Assembly: GCA_039821555.1 (NCBI GenBank)
Contig: JBCBNX010000003.1
Span: forward strand, 370,867 to 413,529
DNA from: Bacteroidota bacterium
GTDB lineage: Bacteria; Bacteroidota; Rhodothermia; Rhodothermales; Rubricoccaceae
Reading direction: 5' to 3'
Length of the DNA: 42,663 bases
Under the pieces are notes generated by a model. The model saw nothing but the letters and a program-made list of their open reading frames with translations, was not told the DNA's origin and ran no database searches. Positions 32,845-41,046 of this stretch are shown here, piece by piece. Numbering within the stretch: the stretch's first letter is position 1; each line of letters begins with the position of its first letter. The position numbers and the translations under genes were made by a program.

Positions 32845-33681
32845 ATGCAGGATCGACTCTCTCTCCTCCTCTTCGTAATTCTCGTCGCGGGATGGACGCT
32901 CCCTGCTGTCGCCCAGTCCACCGACCGCGTCTTTGTCCAGATCGACTACGTGGCCGTGCCGGAGGGTGGCGAAACCGACTACCTCGCCGTCGAGCGTGAG
33001 ATCTGGAAGCCGATCCACCAGGAGCGCGTCCGCGCAGGCCTCATCCAAGACTGGGCCGTCCTCGAAGCGCGCCTCGCTGCCACGACGAGTGCCTACAACT
33101 ACCTCGCCTTCACGATCTTCGACGACTTCGCGCAGCTCGAAAGCGCCATCCCGGGCAGCATCGTGGCGAAGGCGCACCCGGACGCGGATACCGAGGTGAT
33201 GATGGACCGCACGCTCGACTCGCGCGACATCCTCCACACCGAGGTCTGGGAGCTCGTGGCCACCGTCGGCGAGGGCGGCGCCAACCGGCCCGAGGCGGCG
33301 CGCTACGAGGTGCTCAACTTCATGATGGCCCCGCCCACCGCGACGGCGGAGTACGAGGCCACCGAGCAGGACGTCTGGGGGCCGATCCACCAGGCGCGCA
33401 TCGATCAGGAAACGCTGAGCGGCTGGGCCGTCTACCGCCTCGTGCTGCCCGCCGGCACCGCGGTGAACTACAACTACCTCACCATCGACTACTACACCGA
33501 CCTGGGCGACTACGCCGAGCCCGTCGACGAGCCACTCATGCGCCGCGCCCACGACGCCTCCGCCGCCGAGGTCGAGACGATGATGGCCCGCACCGAGGCC
33601 TCGCGCGCGATCTACAAATCGGAGCTCTGGAACGTCGTCGAGTCCGTCGGCGACGTGCGCGTCACGTCCGCTGCGGAATAG
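32845..33681 (+). CDS. Secreted protein of two homologous ~120-aa repeats, unknown function
   Basis: A 278-aa protein with a signal peptide (LSLLLFVILVAGWTLPAVAQ). The mature part contains two similar halves. Both have a YLAVEREIWKPIHQERVRAGLIQDWAVLE-like segment split over the repeat (second: YEATEQDVWGPIHQARIDQETLSGWAVYR), then Y-NYL-TI, and end with ILHTEVWELVATVGE versus IYKSELWNVVESVGD. The pattern suggests tandem ferredoxin-like (dimeric alpha-beta barrel type) domains. I do not recognise a specific family. It ends 7 bases from the convergent helicase stop. The start was taken at the signal peptide Met. Confidence 0.82.
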   Translation: MQDRLSLLLFVILVAGWTLPAVAQSTDRVFVQIDYVAVPEGGETDYLAVEREIWKPIHQERVRAGLIQDWAVLEARLAATTSAYNYLAFTIFDDFAQLESAIPGSIVAKAHPDADTEVMMDRTLDSRDILHTEVWELVATVGEGGANRPEAARYEVLNFMMAPPTATAEYEATEQDVWGPIHQARIDQETLSGWAVYRLVLPAGTAVNYNYLTIDYYTDLGDYAEPVDEPLMRRAHDASAAEVETMMARTEASRAIYKSELWNVVESVGDVRVTSAAE

Positions 33682-33688
33682 ACCGCCT

Positions 33689-35764
33689 TCATTCGCCGGT
33701 GCCCAGTTGCTTCGGCGTGTCCTCGGAGCCTTCGGGAAGCTGCTTCGGCGGCGTGTTTTGCTCCGGGCCCTGGTGGTCTTGGACCAGCGTCCACGGCTCC
33801 AGAACCGTCTCAGGCAGACCGTCGAGGAAGCGGGTGGGGCGGGCGAAGAAGTCGCCGGTGCGGCGGCGACGCTGGAGCATGGGGTAGCTCACGAAAAGCT
33901 GCCGCTCCGCGCGCGTGACCGCCACGTAGAGCAGCCGCAGTTCCTCGTCGATCTCGGCGTCGGAGCCGAGGCTGTACTGCGACGGGATCACGCCGTCGAG
34001 CGCCTGGATCAGGAACACGCTGTCGAACTCCAGGCCTTTCGCGGAGTGAATCGTCGAGAGGACGAGCGGCGGCTCGTCGTCCAGCGCAGCCTCGGCGTCG
34101 AGCGCGGTGAGGTCGATAGGGTCGAGCGTGAGCGCTTCGAGGAAGTCGCCGCGGCTGGCGTAGCCCTCGGCGAGGCCCGCGACGTGGTCGAGGTCTTGCT
34201 GGCGCTTCGGGTGGTCCTCGGTGTAGGTCCGCGCGAGGATGGGCTCGTAGTAGCCGAGCAACGTCTCCAGTTGCACGGGGAGGCCATCGTCTGAGGTCCG
34301 GAGCGCTTGCAGCAGCGCGGCGAGGCGCTTGATCTCCTCCACGAAGCGCGGGCTCACGAACGGCGCGTCGAGCGTGTAGGGGTCCTCGGCCTGCGCGATC
34401 CACTCGACCAACTGCGCGGCGGTTTTCGGACCGATGCCGTCGAGCAGCCGCAGCACGCGGTTCCAGGCGACGGCGTCGGCGGGGTTCTCGGCCACGCGCA
34501 AGTGCGCCAGCACGTCCTTCACGTGCGCGGCCTCGTTGAGCTTCAGCCCGCCGAACTTCACGAACGGGATGCGCCGCCGGTTGAGCTCCGTTTCGAGGTC
34601 GTACGAGTTGTAGCCACTGCGAAACAGCACGGCCATCCGGTTGAGCGGTGTCCCACCCTCGCGCTCTTCGAGGACCACCTGGCAGACGAACTTGCTCTGC
34701 CACGCGTCGTCGGGGGCCTGCACGAGCGCGGGCAGTTCCCCGGTCTGCTTCTCGGTGAAGAGTGTCTTTTCGTACTTCTCCTGCGCCTGCTCCAGCACCC
34801 GGTTGGCGAGGTCGAGGATGGGCTGCGTCGAGCGGTAGTTCTCCTCCAGCTTGTAGAGCTTCGTGCCGGGGAAGTGCGTCGGGAAGTCGAGGATGTTGCG
34901 GAAGTCGGCACCCCTAAACCGATAGATCGACTGCGCGTCGTCGCCGACGGCAGTGACGTTGCCGTGGACGGCCGCGAAGTGCCGGACGAGGTCGGCCTGC
35001 ATCCGGTTCGTGTCCTGGTACTCATCGACCAACACGTGGCGGCAGCCCGCCGAGACGTGCCGCGCGGTGTCGGGATGCTGCTGGAAGAGGTGCTGCGTCT
35101 GGAGGAGGAGGTCGTCGTAGTCCATCAGCCCGTGGCGGCGCTTGTAGTCCGCGAAGGCCGTCTGGAGCGCGTCGAGGTCGTCGAGGTGGACGAGGAACTG
35201 CGGGTACTTCGCCTCCACGACCTCGTCGAGGCGCAGCGCGCGGTTGGCCGTCGCCGAGAACATCGCCTGGAGCGTGCGCTTCTTCGGGAAGCGTTTGCGC
35301 CCCGAGCCCAGCCCGCGCTCCGTGCGGATGAGGTCGATCACGTCGGCACTATCCGTGGCGTCGAGAAGCGTGAAGCCCTTCGGGTAGCCGATTTTCTCCG
35401 CGTGGATGCGCAGGATCTGGAGGCAGAAGCTGTGGAAGGTGCCGCCACGCACCCGCTGCGCGCGCCCGTCGAGGAGGTCGGCGGCGCGGTTGAGCATCTC
35501 GCGTGCCGCGCGCCGCGTGAAGGTGAGCAGCACGATCTGCTCCGGCGGCGTGCCCGTCTCGATGAGGTAGGCCACGCGCCAGACAAGCGTCCGCGTCTTG
35601 CCCGTCCCTGCGCCCGCTACGATGAGCGTCGGGCCGCCCGGGGCCGTCGCGGCGGCGTACTGCTGCTCGTTGAGCGCCCCGGCATAGTCGAGCGTCAGCG
35701 CGGCCTCCGGCGTGGCTGGGGCGTCGGGCGTCGGGTCGGGCTTGAGGACGAAGCGGCGGGCCAC
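33689..35764 (-). CDS. UvrD/PcrA-family superfamily 1A DNA helicase
   Basis: A 691-aa 3'-5' DNA helicase for repair or replication restart. Motifs in order: Q-motif region LNEQQYAAATAPGG, Walker A AGAGTGKTRT, Ia LTFTRRAAREM, II VDEYQDTN, III GDDAQSIYRFRGAD, IV region EENYRST, V STIHSAKGLEFDSVFL and VI LRLLYVAVTRAE. Length fits UvrD/PcrA/Rep (650-720). The C-terminal ~45 residues are Pro/Glu-rich and probably disordered. A long open frame on the opposite strand is a GC-rich shadow. Confidence 0.95.
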   Translation of the reverse strand: MARRFVLKPDPTPDAPATPEAALTLDYAGALNEQQYAAATAPGGPTLIVAGAGTGKTRTLVWRVAYLIETGTPPEQIVLLTFTRRAAREMLNRAADLLDGRAQRVRGGTFHSFCLQILRIHAEKIGYPKGFTLLDATDSADVIDLIRTERGLGSGRKRFPKKRTLQAMFSATANRALRLDEVVEAKYPQFLVHLDDLDALQTAFADYKRRHGLMDYDDLLLQTQHLFQQHPDTARHVSAGCRHVLVDEYQDTNRMQADLVRHFAAVHGNVTAVGDDAQSIYRFRGADFRNILDFPTHFPGTKLYKLEENYRSTQPILDLANRVLEQAQEKYEKTLFTEKQTGELPALVQAPDDAWQSKFVCQVVLEEREGGTPLNRMAVLFRSGYNSYDLETELNRRRIPFVKFGGLKLNEAAHVKDVLAHLRVAENPADAVAWNRVLRLLDGIGPKTAAQLVEWIAQAEDPYTLDAPFVSPRFVEEIKRLAALLQALRTSDDGLPVQLETLLGYYEPILARTYTEDHPKRQQDLDHVAGLAEGYASRGDFLEALTLDPIDLTALDAEAALDDEPPLVLSTIHSAKGLEFDSVFLIQALDGVIPSQYSLGSDAEIDEELRLLYVAVTRAERQLFVSYPMLQRRRRTGDFFARPTRFLDGLPETVLEPWTLVQDHQGPEQNTPPKQLPEGSEDTPKQLGTGE

Positions 35765-35934
35765 GGCGGGGAAGTGAGAAGTGGGGGAAGTTTGAAGGGG
35801 GAAGTGTACGCAAGGCCTCGTCCGAAGAGCCGAGCCACGCGCGCAAACTCACGAGGCGTCCCGTGCGATCCAAACGGACCCGGGAGGTGATGCTGCCCGT
35901 ACCTTGGCGCTTCGTCTCTCCCAAGTGCCTCCCC

Positions 35935-37053
35935 ATGCCCGACGCCCTTTCCACGCCCAACACCGCCTCCGTCCCTGGCGATCTCGCCACGGTCCGCGAC
36001 ACGCTGCTCGCCGCCGAGCGCGTCGTCATCACCTCGCACCTACGCCCCGACGGCGACGCCCTCGGCTCGACGCTGGGGCTCGCGCTCTTCCTGCGCGGCC
36101 TCGGCAAGACCGTCCACTGCTTCAACCCCGACGTGCCGCCGCGCAACCTCGGCTGGCTCCTCGACGAGTTGGGCGAGGTCGTGCAGTTCGACACCGGCGA
36201 CATGGCGCACGTGCAGGCCGTCGCCGAGGCCGACGTGATCGCGGTCGTGGACACCAACGCGAAGCAGCGGCTCGGCTGGATGGGCAACAGCGTCCAGGGC
36301 GCGAAGACAACGAAGGTGCTCATCGACCACCACCCGCGCCCGGAGTCGTGGTTCGACCAGAGCTACGTCCGCACCGAGGCGGCCTCGACGGCGGAGCTGA
36401 TCTACGACCTCATCGCCGCGCACGACGTATCGGCCATCGACACCGGCATCGCGACGGCGCTCTACACGGGCATCGTCACGGACACGGGCTCGTTCCGCTT
36501 TGGCGCGACGCGCCCGAGCACGCACCGCATCGTCGCCGACCTGATGGAGCGCGGCGGCATCACGCCCGAGCCGATCCACATCGCGATCTACGACGGCGTC
36601 CAGCGCGAGGACCTGCGCCTCCTGAGCCTCGCCCTCAAGACGATCCGCACGCACTACGACGGCCGCCTCGCCACGCTCTACGTCGCCCAGCAGATGCTCG
36701 ACGAGACCGGCGCGCCGATGGACGCCTCAGAGCCGTTCGTGCAGTACGCGCTCAGCCTCGACGGAGTGGAGGCCGCCGTGATCTTCCGCGAGGTCAAGGG
36801 CGGTGTGAAAGCGTCGTTCCGCTCCAAGGGCGACTGCCCGATCAACGGCTGGGCCGCGCGCTTCAAGGGCGGCGGTCACCCCAACGCCGCCGGCGCGTTC
36901 GTGAGGGGCGGCGAACTCCACGCGACGATCAAGCGCGTCGTCAAGGCCGCACCCGAGCACCTCTCCGGTGCCCCGGAGGAATTCGAGGCGTCGGACACGC
37001 TCTCTGCCGAGACGATGGCCCTCCTTCAAGCGATGCGCGAGCAGGGCGGGTGA
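35935..37053 (+). CDS. DHH-family phosphoesterase (NrnA-like)
   Basis: A 372-aa enzyme of the DHH/DHHA1 family, which degrades nano-RNAs or pAp, or in relatives cyclic dinucleotides. Motifs: I SHLRPDGDALGS, II VVDTNAKQRLG, III VLIDHHPRPES, IV GIVTDTGSFRF, and the DHHA1 motif FKGGGHPNAAGAFVRG near 300-315. The order and length fit NrnA. There is no membrane or sensor domain. The ATG at 35935 follows a non-conserved in-frame extension and was chosen because the domain starts about 15 residues later. The exact substrate cannot be read from sequence. Confidence 0.92.
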   Translation: MPDALSTPNTASVPGDLATVRDTLLAAERVVITSHLRPDGDALGSTLGLALFLRGLGKTVHCFNPDVPPRNLGWLLDELGEVVQFDTGDMAHVQAVAEADVIAVVDTNAKQRLGWMGNSVQGAKTTKVLIDHHPRPESWFDQSYVRTEAASTAELIYDLIAAHDVSAIDTGIATALYTGIVTDTGSFRFGATRPSTHRIVADLMERGGITPEPIHIAIYDGVQREDLRLLSLALKTIRTHYDGRLATLYVAQQMLDETGAPMDASEPFVQYALSLDGVEAAVIFREVKGGVKASFRSKGDCPINGWAARFKGGGHPNAAGAFVRGGELHATIKRVVKAAPEHLSGAPEEFEASDTLSAETMALLQAMREQGG

Positions 37054-37155
37054 TGTATCAAGGTGTGGGGGTTTGAACGTGTGAACGTGCAGGCCACCGC
37101 GCCGCGAGCTTTCTCTCGTTCATACGTCCGCACCTGCACACGTCCACACGTCCCC

Positions 37156-38046
37156 ATGACCGACCGCGCTGCCCGTCTTGCCTTCGTCCGCGACCTTGCC
37201 GTGGAGGTGGGCGCGCTGACGCTCGACGGCTGGGGGCGTACTACCGGGACGGCGAAGACGGCGGACCGCTTCGACGTGGCGACGGAGTACGACCGCCGCG
37301 CCGAAGCGCTCGTGCGCGAACGCCTCGCGGCAGCCTACCCCGGCGAGCCGATCCTCGGCGAAGAGGATGGCCTCGAAGGCGACCCCGACGCGGCCCGCAC
37401 GCGGCTGTGGGTCGTCGACCCCATCGACGGGACGCTGAACTACCAGCGCGGCCTACCGATGTACGCCGTCAGCATTGCCTTCTGCGAGGACCTCGTGCCG
37501 ACCGTCGGCACGACGCACTGCCCGGCCAACCAGCAGACGTTTGCCGGGGCGACGGGCCTTGGCACGACGATGCAGATCGCCGACCGCGCGCCCGTGCCGA
37601 TGCAGCCAAACGCGCATGTGCCAACCCGTGATGCGCTCTTCGACGTGACGGGGCCGGGCACCTACGCGCTCGTGGCCGCCGCCGACCGCCTCGGCGTGCC
37701 GCGCCAGACGTGGCGCTACCTCCGCAGCGCGTGCATGAGCTTCGCCTACGTCGCCGCCGGGCTGCTCGACACGACGCTGCACTCGGGTCTCTCGCTCTGG
37801 GACTGCGCCGCCGGCGACGTGCTCCTGCGCGAGGGCGGCGCCCCCGGCATCACGGACTTCGACGGGCACCCGCTCTTTCCTGACCGGCTCGCGGCCTGGT
37901 TGGACGATGCCAGCGAGACGGCCCGCGCCGCCTTCCCCGCGACGGCTGCTGCGTCCCAAGCGCTCCTCAACGGCCACGCGCTGCGTCTCGTCGCCGAGGC
38001 CCGCGCCGGTGCAGGAGGACTGCCAACCGGGCAACCGGGGCGGTAG
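37156..38046 (+). CDS. Inositol monophosphatase-family phosphatase
   Basis: A 296-aa Mg-dependent sugar-phosphate or nucleotide phosphatase. Metal-binding motifs: GEEDG (about 73), DPIDGTLNYQRG (about 92-103) and WDCAAGDVLLREGG (about 215-228). The family includes inositol-1-phosphatase, histidinol phosphatase and CysQ, and the sequence does not choose between them. It follows the DHH gene by ~100 bases; CysQ-like and NrnA-like proteins both act on pAp, so a shared role is conceivable, but this is speculation. The start is the ATG after a short repeat-like leader. Confidence 0.9.
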   Translation: MTDRAARLAFVRDLAVEVGALTLDGWGRTTGTAKTADRFDVATEYDRRAEALVRERLAAAYPGEPILGEEDGLEGDPDAARTRLWVVDPIDGTLNYQRGLPMYAVSIAFCEDLVPTVGTTHCPANQQTFAGATGLGTTMQIADRAPVPMQPNAHVPTRDALFDVTGPGTYALVAAADRLGVPRQTWRYLRSACMSFAYVAAGLLDTTLHSGLSLWDCAAGDVLLREGGAPGITDFDGHPLFPDRLAAWLDDASETARAAFPATAAASQALLNGHALRLVAEARAGAGGLPTGQPGR

Positions 38047-38109
38047 GGCAGACGGGTTCCGTGCTCGGCTGGGGCTCCCCCCGCTTGACACGCCTGGACG
38101 GCGGTCAAG

Positions 38110-38137
38110 CTGTCCCCCTCGCGGGTGAGGGGGACAG
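38110..38137. terminator. Perfect 11-bp hairpin between phosphatase and PadR genes
   Basis: CTGTCCCCCTC (38110-38120) pairs perfectly with GAGGGGGACAG (38127-38137) around a 6-nt loop. It lies 63 bases after the phosphatase stop. There is no T-run, so it may be a Rho-independent terminator of GC-rich type or an intergenic repeat. Confidence 0.5.
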
Positions 38138-38222
38138 TCCGAGGAGCGGAGTTCGTCAGAACGGAGGCGACGCAGGACGGGGGGAGCCGCCCCAGCACAG
38201 CGCGCCAATCGCAATGCCTCTG

Positions 38223-38252
38223 TTGCGTATGCATCGGAGTTCGATGTATACT
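38223..38252 (+). promoter_or_regulatory. PadR promoter with overlapping operator
   Basis: TTGCGT (38223-38228) and TATACT (38247-38252), 18 bases apart, form a sigma70-like promoter. An inverted repeat GTATGCATCG (38227-38236) / CGATGTATAC (38242-38251), with one mismatch pair, covers the spacer and -10. PadR proteins bind such ATGT/ACAT-type dyads, so autorepression is likely. The ATG starts 6 bases after the -10, implying an mRNA with almost no leader. Confidence 0.65.
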
Positions 38253-38257
38253 CTCGC

Positions 38258-38608
38258 ATGGATACGACGCAACTCTTCCGGGGCACGCTCCAGACGGTGG
38301 TGCTCCGGCTGCTCGCCGAGCGCGGGCGCATGTACGGCTACGAACTCACCCAGCACGTCCGCGACCGCACCGACGGCGCGCTGACCATCAGCGAGGGCGC
38401 GCTCTACCCGCTCCTCCACAAGCTCGTCGCGGCGGGTTTGCTCGACGTGGAGACGGCGCGGGTGAACGGCCGGCAGCGGAAGTACTACCACGTCACCGCC
38501 GAGGGCCGCGCCGCCGCCGCCGAGCAGGTCCGCGCCTTCGAGGCGTTCGTCGAGACGATGCGCGCCGTGCTCGCGCCGCTGCCGCCGCCTGCCCCCTCCA
38601 CCTCCTAG
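38258..38608 (+). CDS. PadR-family transcriptional regulator
   Basis: A 116-aa repressor-type winged-helix protein. The PadR signature is clear: LRLLAERGRMYGYELTQHVRDRT, TISEGALYPLLHKLVAAGLLDVE, and the wing NGRQRKYYHVTAEGRAAA. A short C-terminal dimerisation helix and a Pro-rich tail end the protein. It probably represses itself and the downstream gene through the overlapping operator; the next gene starts 11 bases later. The inducing ligand is unknown. Confidence 0.93.
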   Translation: MDTTQLFRGTLQTVVLRLLAERGRMYGYELTQHVRDRTDGALTISEGALYPLLHKLVAAGLLDVETARVNGRQRKYYHVTAEGRAAAAEQVRAFEAFVETMRAVLAPLPPPAPSTS

Positions 38609-38619
38609 TTCTCCTCGCT

Positions 38620-39369
38620 GTGCACTCTTCCACGGTACCGCCCGCCGCCACGCTCACCGACGCGCAGGTCGCCCACATCGTCGCCGATCTCAAGCGGCGG
38701 GGGCTGCTCTACGTCCCGCTCCTCGACGACCTCGTGGACCACGTCTGCTGCCTCACCGAAACGCGGCTGGCCCACGGCGACCCGTTTGAGGACGCCTACG
38801 CTGCGGCCCTCGCTGACTTCGGCGGCACGCGCGGGTTACGCCGGGTCCAGCGCCGCGCCCGCTCTGCCGCTTCGCCTCACACCACGCTTCTTCGACGCAT
38901 GACCTACGCCTCCTCCGCCTTCGTGGCCCTTCTCTTCGTCGCGCTCTCGTTCAACGCGAGCGCGCAGCAGCCGTCCGCACTGCCCTTCGCGAAAGAGCAC
39001 CTCGTGCGCGTCTCCGCCGAGTTCGGCCAGGTGGGCAAGATCTGGCGCACCACGCAGCAGGTGCACCGCGGCGTCGACTTCGTGGTGCCGGAGGGGACCC
39101 CGATCTACGCGACCGGCCCGGGCACCGTCGAACTTCGCGACGAGCCGCAGAGCTACGGCCTCAACATCGTCCTGACGCACAGCGAGACGTACACCTCGCG
39201 CTACTCGCACCTGTCGCGCTTCGCCGTCGAGGACGGGCAGGCCGTCGAGCAGGGCGACCTGATCGGCTACGCGGGCAACACCGGCCGCTCGACGGGGCCG
39301 CACCTGCACTACGAGGTCCTCCGCGACGGCGAGCCTGTAGACCCGAGCGGCTACTACGACCTGGACTGA
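38620..39369 (+). CDS. PadR-partner domain fused to a membrane-anchored M23 endopeptidase
   Basis: A 249-aa protein from GTG 38620. Residues ~10-75 match the short domain usually encoded after PadR in Bacteroidota (LTDAQVAHIVADLKRRGLLY ... LLDDLVDHVCCLTETRL ... FEDAYAAALADFGG). A basic stretch and one membrane helix follow (YASSAFVALLFVALSFNASA, about 88-110), then an M23 zinc peptidase: HRGVDFVVPEGTPIYA, SHLSRFAVEDGQAV, GNTGRSTGPHLHYEV with the HLH metal site. It should cleave peptidoglycan peptide bridges in the periplasm. ASAQ before the peptidase looks like a signal-peptidase site, so the two halves may be separated, or an ATG at 38899 may start a separate exported M23 enzyme. Confidence 0.85.
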   Translation: MHSSTVPPAATLTDAQVAHIVADLKRRGLLYVPLLDDLVDHVCCLTETRLAHGDPFEDAYAAALADFGGTRGLRRVQRRARSAASPHTTLLRRMTYASSAFVALLFVALSFNASAQQPSALPFAKEHLVRVSAEFGQVGKIWRTTQQVHRGVDFVVPEGTPIYATGPGTVELRDEPQSYGLNIVLTHSETYTSRYSHLSRFAVEDGQAVEQGDLIGYAGNTGRSTGPHLHYEVLRDGEPVDPSGYYDLD

Positions 39370-39423
39370 CGTTGCGAGGCTCGCGCTGCGGTCGCCGATA
39401 GCAAACGGCAGGGAACCTCACGC

Positions 39424-39690
39424 TCACGGGAAGTAGCGATAAATTTCCTTCCGGTGGAGCACCCGCACGAACTCGACCTTGTCGCCCTCGACCGCCAGCC
39501 CGATGCGGTAGTCGCCGATGCGGACGCGATAGTACCCGTCGGCCCCGCTCATCTTGCGCACGCTCGGTACGTCCGCGAGCGCGTCGGCGTCCTCGATAGC
39601 CTCGATCACGGCGCGTACCTGACTGTGAACGCGCGCATCCCGGAGCTTCTTGAGGTCGCGCAGAAAGCTCTTGCGGAACGTGACCGTCAC
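39424..39690 (-). CDS. RelE/ParE-superfamily toxin
   Basis: An 88-aa protein from a GTG that overlaps the antitoxin stop by 4 bases. Fold markers of RelE/ParE are visible: VTFRKSFLRDLKKLRDARV at the start, helical QVRAVIEAIEDADAL, then YRVRIGDYRIGLAVEGDKVEFVRVLHRKEIYRYFP. The DYRIG and final HRKEIYRYFP strand are usual RelE-type ends, which favours an mRNA interferase over a gyrase poison; the active site was not verified. Confidence 0.88.
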   Translation of the reverse strand: MTVTFRKSFLRDLKKLRDARVHSQVRAVIEAIEDADALADVPSVRKMSGADGYYRVRIGDYRIGLAVEGDKVEFVRVLHRKEIYRYFP

Positions 39691-39896
39691 GGTGTCTCGT
39701 CCAGCGCGGCGAAGACGGCGTCGCGGCTGACACGCTCGGTGTCGCGCCCCTCGCGGATCGCCTCGGCGAGCCCGATGTCTTCGAGCACCTCCGTCAGCAC
39801 GTCGTGCAGGAGGTCGCGGCGTTCGTCCAGCGCCTCTGCGAGCGCCTGCTTGAGCAGCGCGCGGAGGTCGGACTCGGAGAGGGAAAGGTGTACCAT
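39687..39896 (-). CDS. Antitoxin partner of the RelE/ParE-like toxin
   Basis: A 69-aa, Leu/Glu/Asp-rich helical protein (SLSESDLRALLKQALAEALDERRDLLHDVL) ending with a segment that could wrap the toxin (REGRDTERVSRDAVFAAL). No ribbon-helix-helix or HTH is obvious. Position directly before the toxin with a 4-base overlap makes the assignment safe in role, not in family. Confidence 0.8.
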   Translation of the reverse strand: MVHLSLSESDLRALLKQALAEALDERRDLLHDVLTEVLEDIGLAEAIREGRDTERVSRDAVFAALDETP

Positions 39897-39976
39897 GGCG
39901 TTCTCTGGATGGGCAGGGTGGTACCCGGCTTGAGGCGGAGGGTTCATGTCGCACCGCCTGCCGCTCGGCGGGACCT

Positions 39977-40819
39977 TTAGTCGTCGAAGGGCGGGGCGAA
40001 GACCGTGCGGAACGCCGCGAGCGCGGCCGGATGGTAGACTGTCCAGTGGTGCTCCTCGGGCCATGCGCGGTGGTGCAGCGTCAGCCCGGGCGGAGCGGCC
40101 TCGGCCAACGCCGCCGCCATGCGCTCCGTGAGCGCCGCGAGTTCCGGCTGCCCACTCGCGGCGAGGTACAGCGTGGCGTCGAGGTCCACGGCGTCCGTCA
40201 GCACCTCCACGGCGTCGTTCGCGAGGCGCTCCTCGTCCCACCACAGGCTCGGGTCGACAGCGATGTAGGTGTCGAACAGATCCGGCGTGCGGAGCAGGGT
40301 CTCGACGACGAACAGTCCCGCGAGCGACTCGCCCACGAGGGCCGTCTCTCCGGTTGTCCGGTACGACGCCTCGATGACGGGCATCAGCTCGTCGCGGAGA
40401 AACGCGCGGAAGGCCGCCGATCCGCCCACCCGCGGGGCGATGTCTCGATCGGACGCGACCGTGGTAGGGCCTGTGAGGTCGCGGCGGCGCTCCGTGTTCT
40501 CGATGCCGACCAGGAGGTGGGGGCGCATCGTCCCGTTGAGCGATGAGATCTGGACAAGCCCCGCGATGTGGAGGAAGTCTTCCCCGATCCCGCCGTCGGG
40601 CATGTAGAGCACCGGCAGGCGGAGCGTGTCCGAGGCGTGGTAGCTCGCCGGGGCGTACACGTTCACCCGTCGTGCTTCGCCCAACACCTCGGACTGGAGC
40701 AGAAACGTGTCGCCGATGGCAAGCTCCGCGACCTCCTCGACGCGGTCGCCGGAAACGGGTTGAGACCAGACGCCGAGTGGAAGCGCGAGCGCGAGCAGCG
40801 CTAGGAGGTAGCGGGACAC
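39977..40819 (-). CDS. Secreted alpha/beta-hydrolase, Fes/EstA-like esterase
   Basis: A 280-aa protein with a signal peptide (LLALLALALPLGVWSQP). The fold of the esterase-D/siderophore-esterase family is recognisable: VLYMPDGG strand, HLLVGIENTERRRDLT, nucleophile motif GESLAGLF (Ser about 160), YIAVDPSLWWDE and a late His in EEHHWTVYHPAAL. The family includes enterobactin esterases and esterases acting on acyl groups; substrate is not determinable here. The stop is about 80 bases from the antitoxin start. Confidence 0.85.
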   Translation of the reverse strand: MSRYLLALLALALPLGVWSQPVSGDRVEEVAELAIGDTFLLQSEVLGEARRVNVYAPASYHASDTLRLPVLYMPDGGIGEDFLHIAGLVQISSLNGTMRPHLLVGIENTERRRDLTGPTTVASDRDIAPRVGGSAAFRAFLRDELMPVIEASYRTTGETALVGESLAGLFVVETLLRTPDLFDTYIAVDPSLWWDEERLANDAVEVLTDAVDLDATLYLAASGQPELAALTERMAAALAEAAPPGLTLHHRAWPEEHHWTVYHPAALAAFRTVFAPPFDD

Positions 40820-40856
40820 GGGGCGAAAGAGGCAGGGGTTGGATAGGCAAGACCGC

Positions 40857-40885
40857 AGCGCTGAGGGCGCCCTGCTCTCAGTGCT
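40857..40885. terminator. Hairpin between esterase and the minus-strand gene upstream
   Basis: AGCGCTGAG (40857-40865) pairs with CTCAGTGCT (40877-40885) through one G-U, with an 11-nt loop. It is 160 bases after the stop of the gene at 41047, so its terminator role is weakly supported. Confidence 0.3.
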
Positions 40886-41046
40886 GAGCTACACGCTGGA
40901 TTTTTGAGGGGGACTACTCCGTGCTGAGATCACAGAGAGTCTCTCAAGCGCGAAGGACACAAGGGCGGGACGATGCTAAAGTGGCGCCGACGCTCAGACG
41001 AGCCGAGAACGCAGGTGCCCTTCGTCGGATTCCGGCAGTGAGCTAG

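Noticed and set aside
34307..35890. Very long plus-strand open frame opposite the helicase
   Set aside because: It is antisense to a gene with all SF1 motifs, has Val/Glu/Arg-rich composition typical of a GC-rich antisense shadow, and shows no domain.
35904..37076. Long Arg-rich frame overlapping the DHH phosphoesterase gene
   Set aside because: Low-complexity Arg/Pro/His composition and complete overlap with a gene that has every DHH motif.
37063..37155. GTGTGAACGTG / CACACGTCCACACG stretch before the phosphatase gene
   Set aside because: Looks like imperfect inverted copies of a short repeat, but too degenerate to call a defined element or regulator site.
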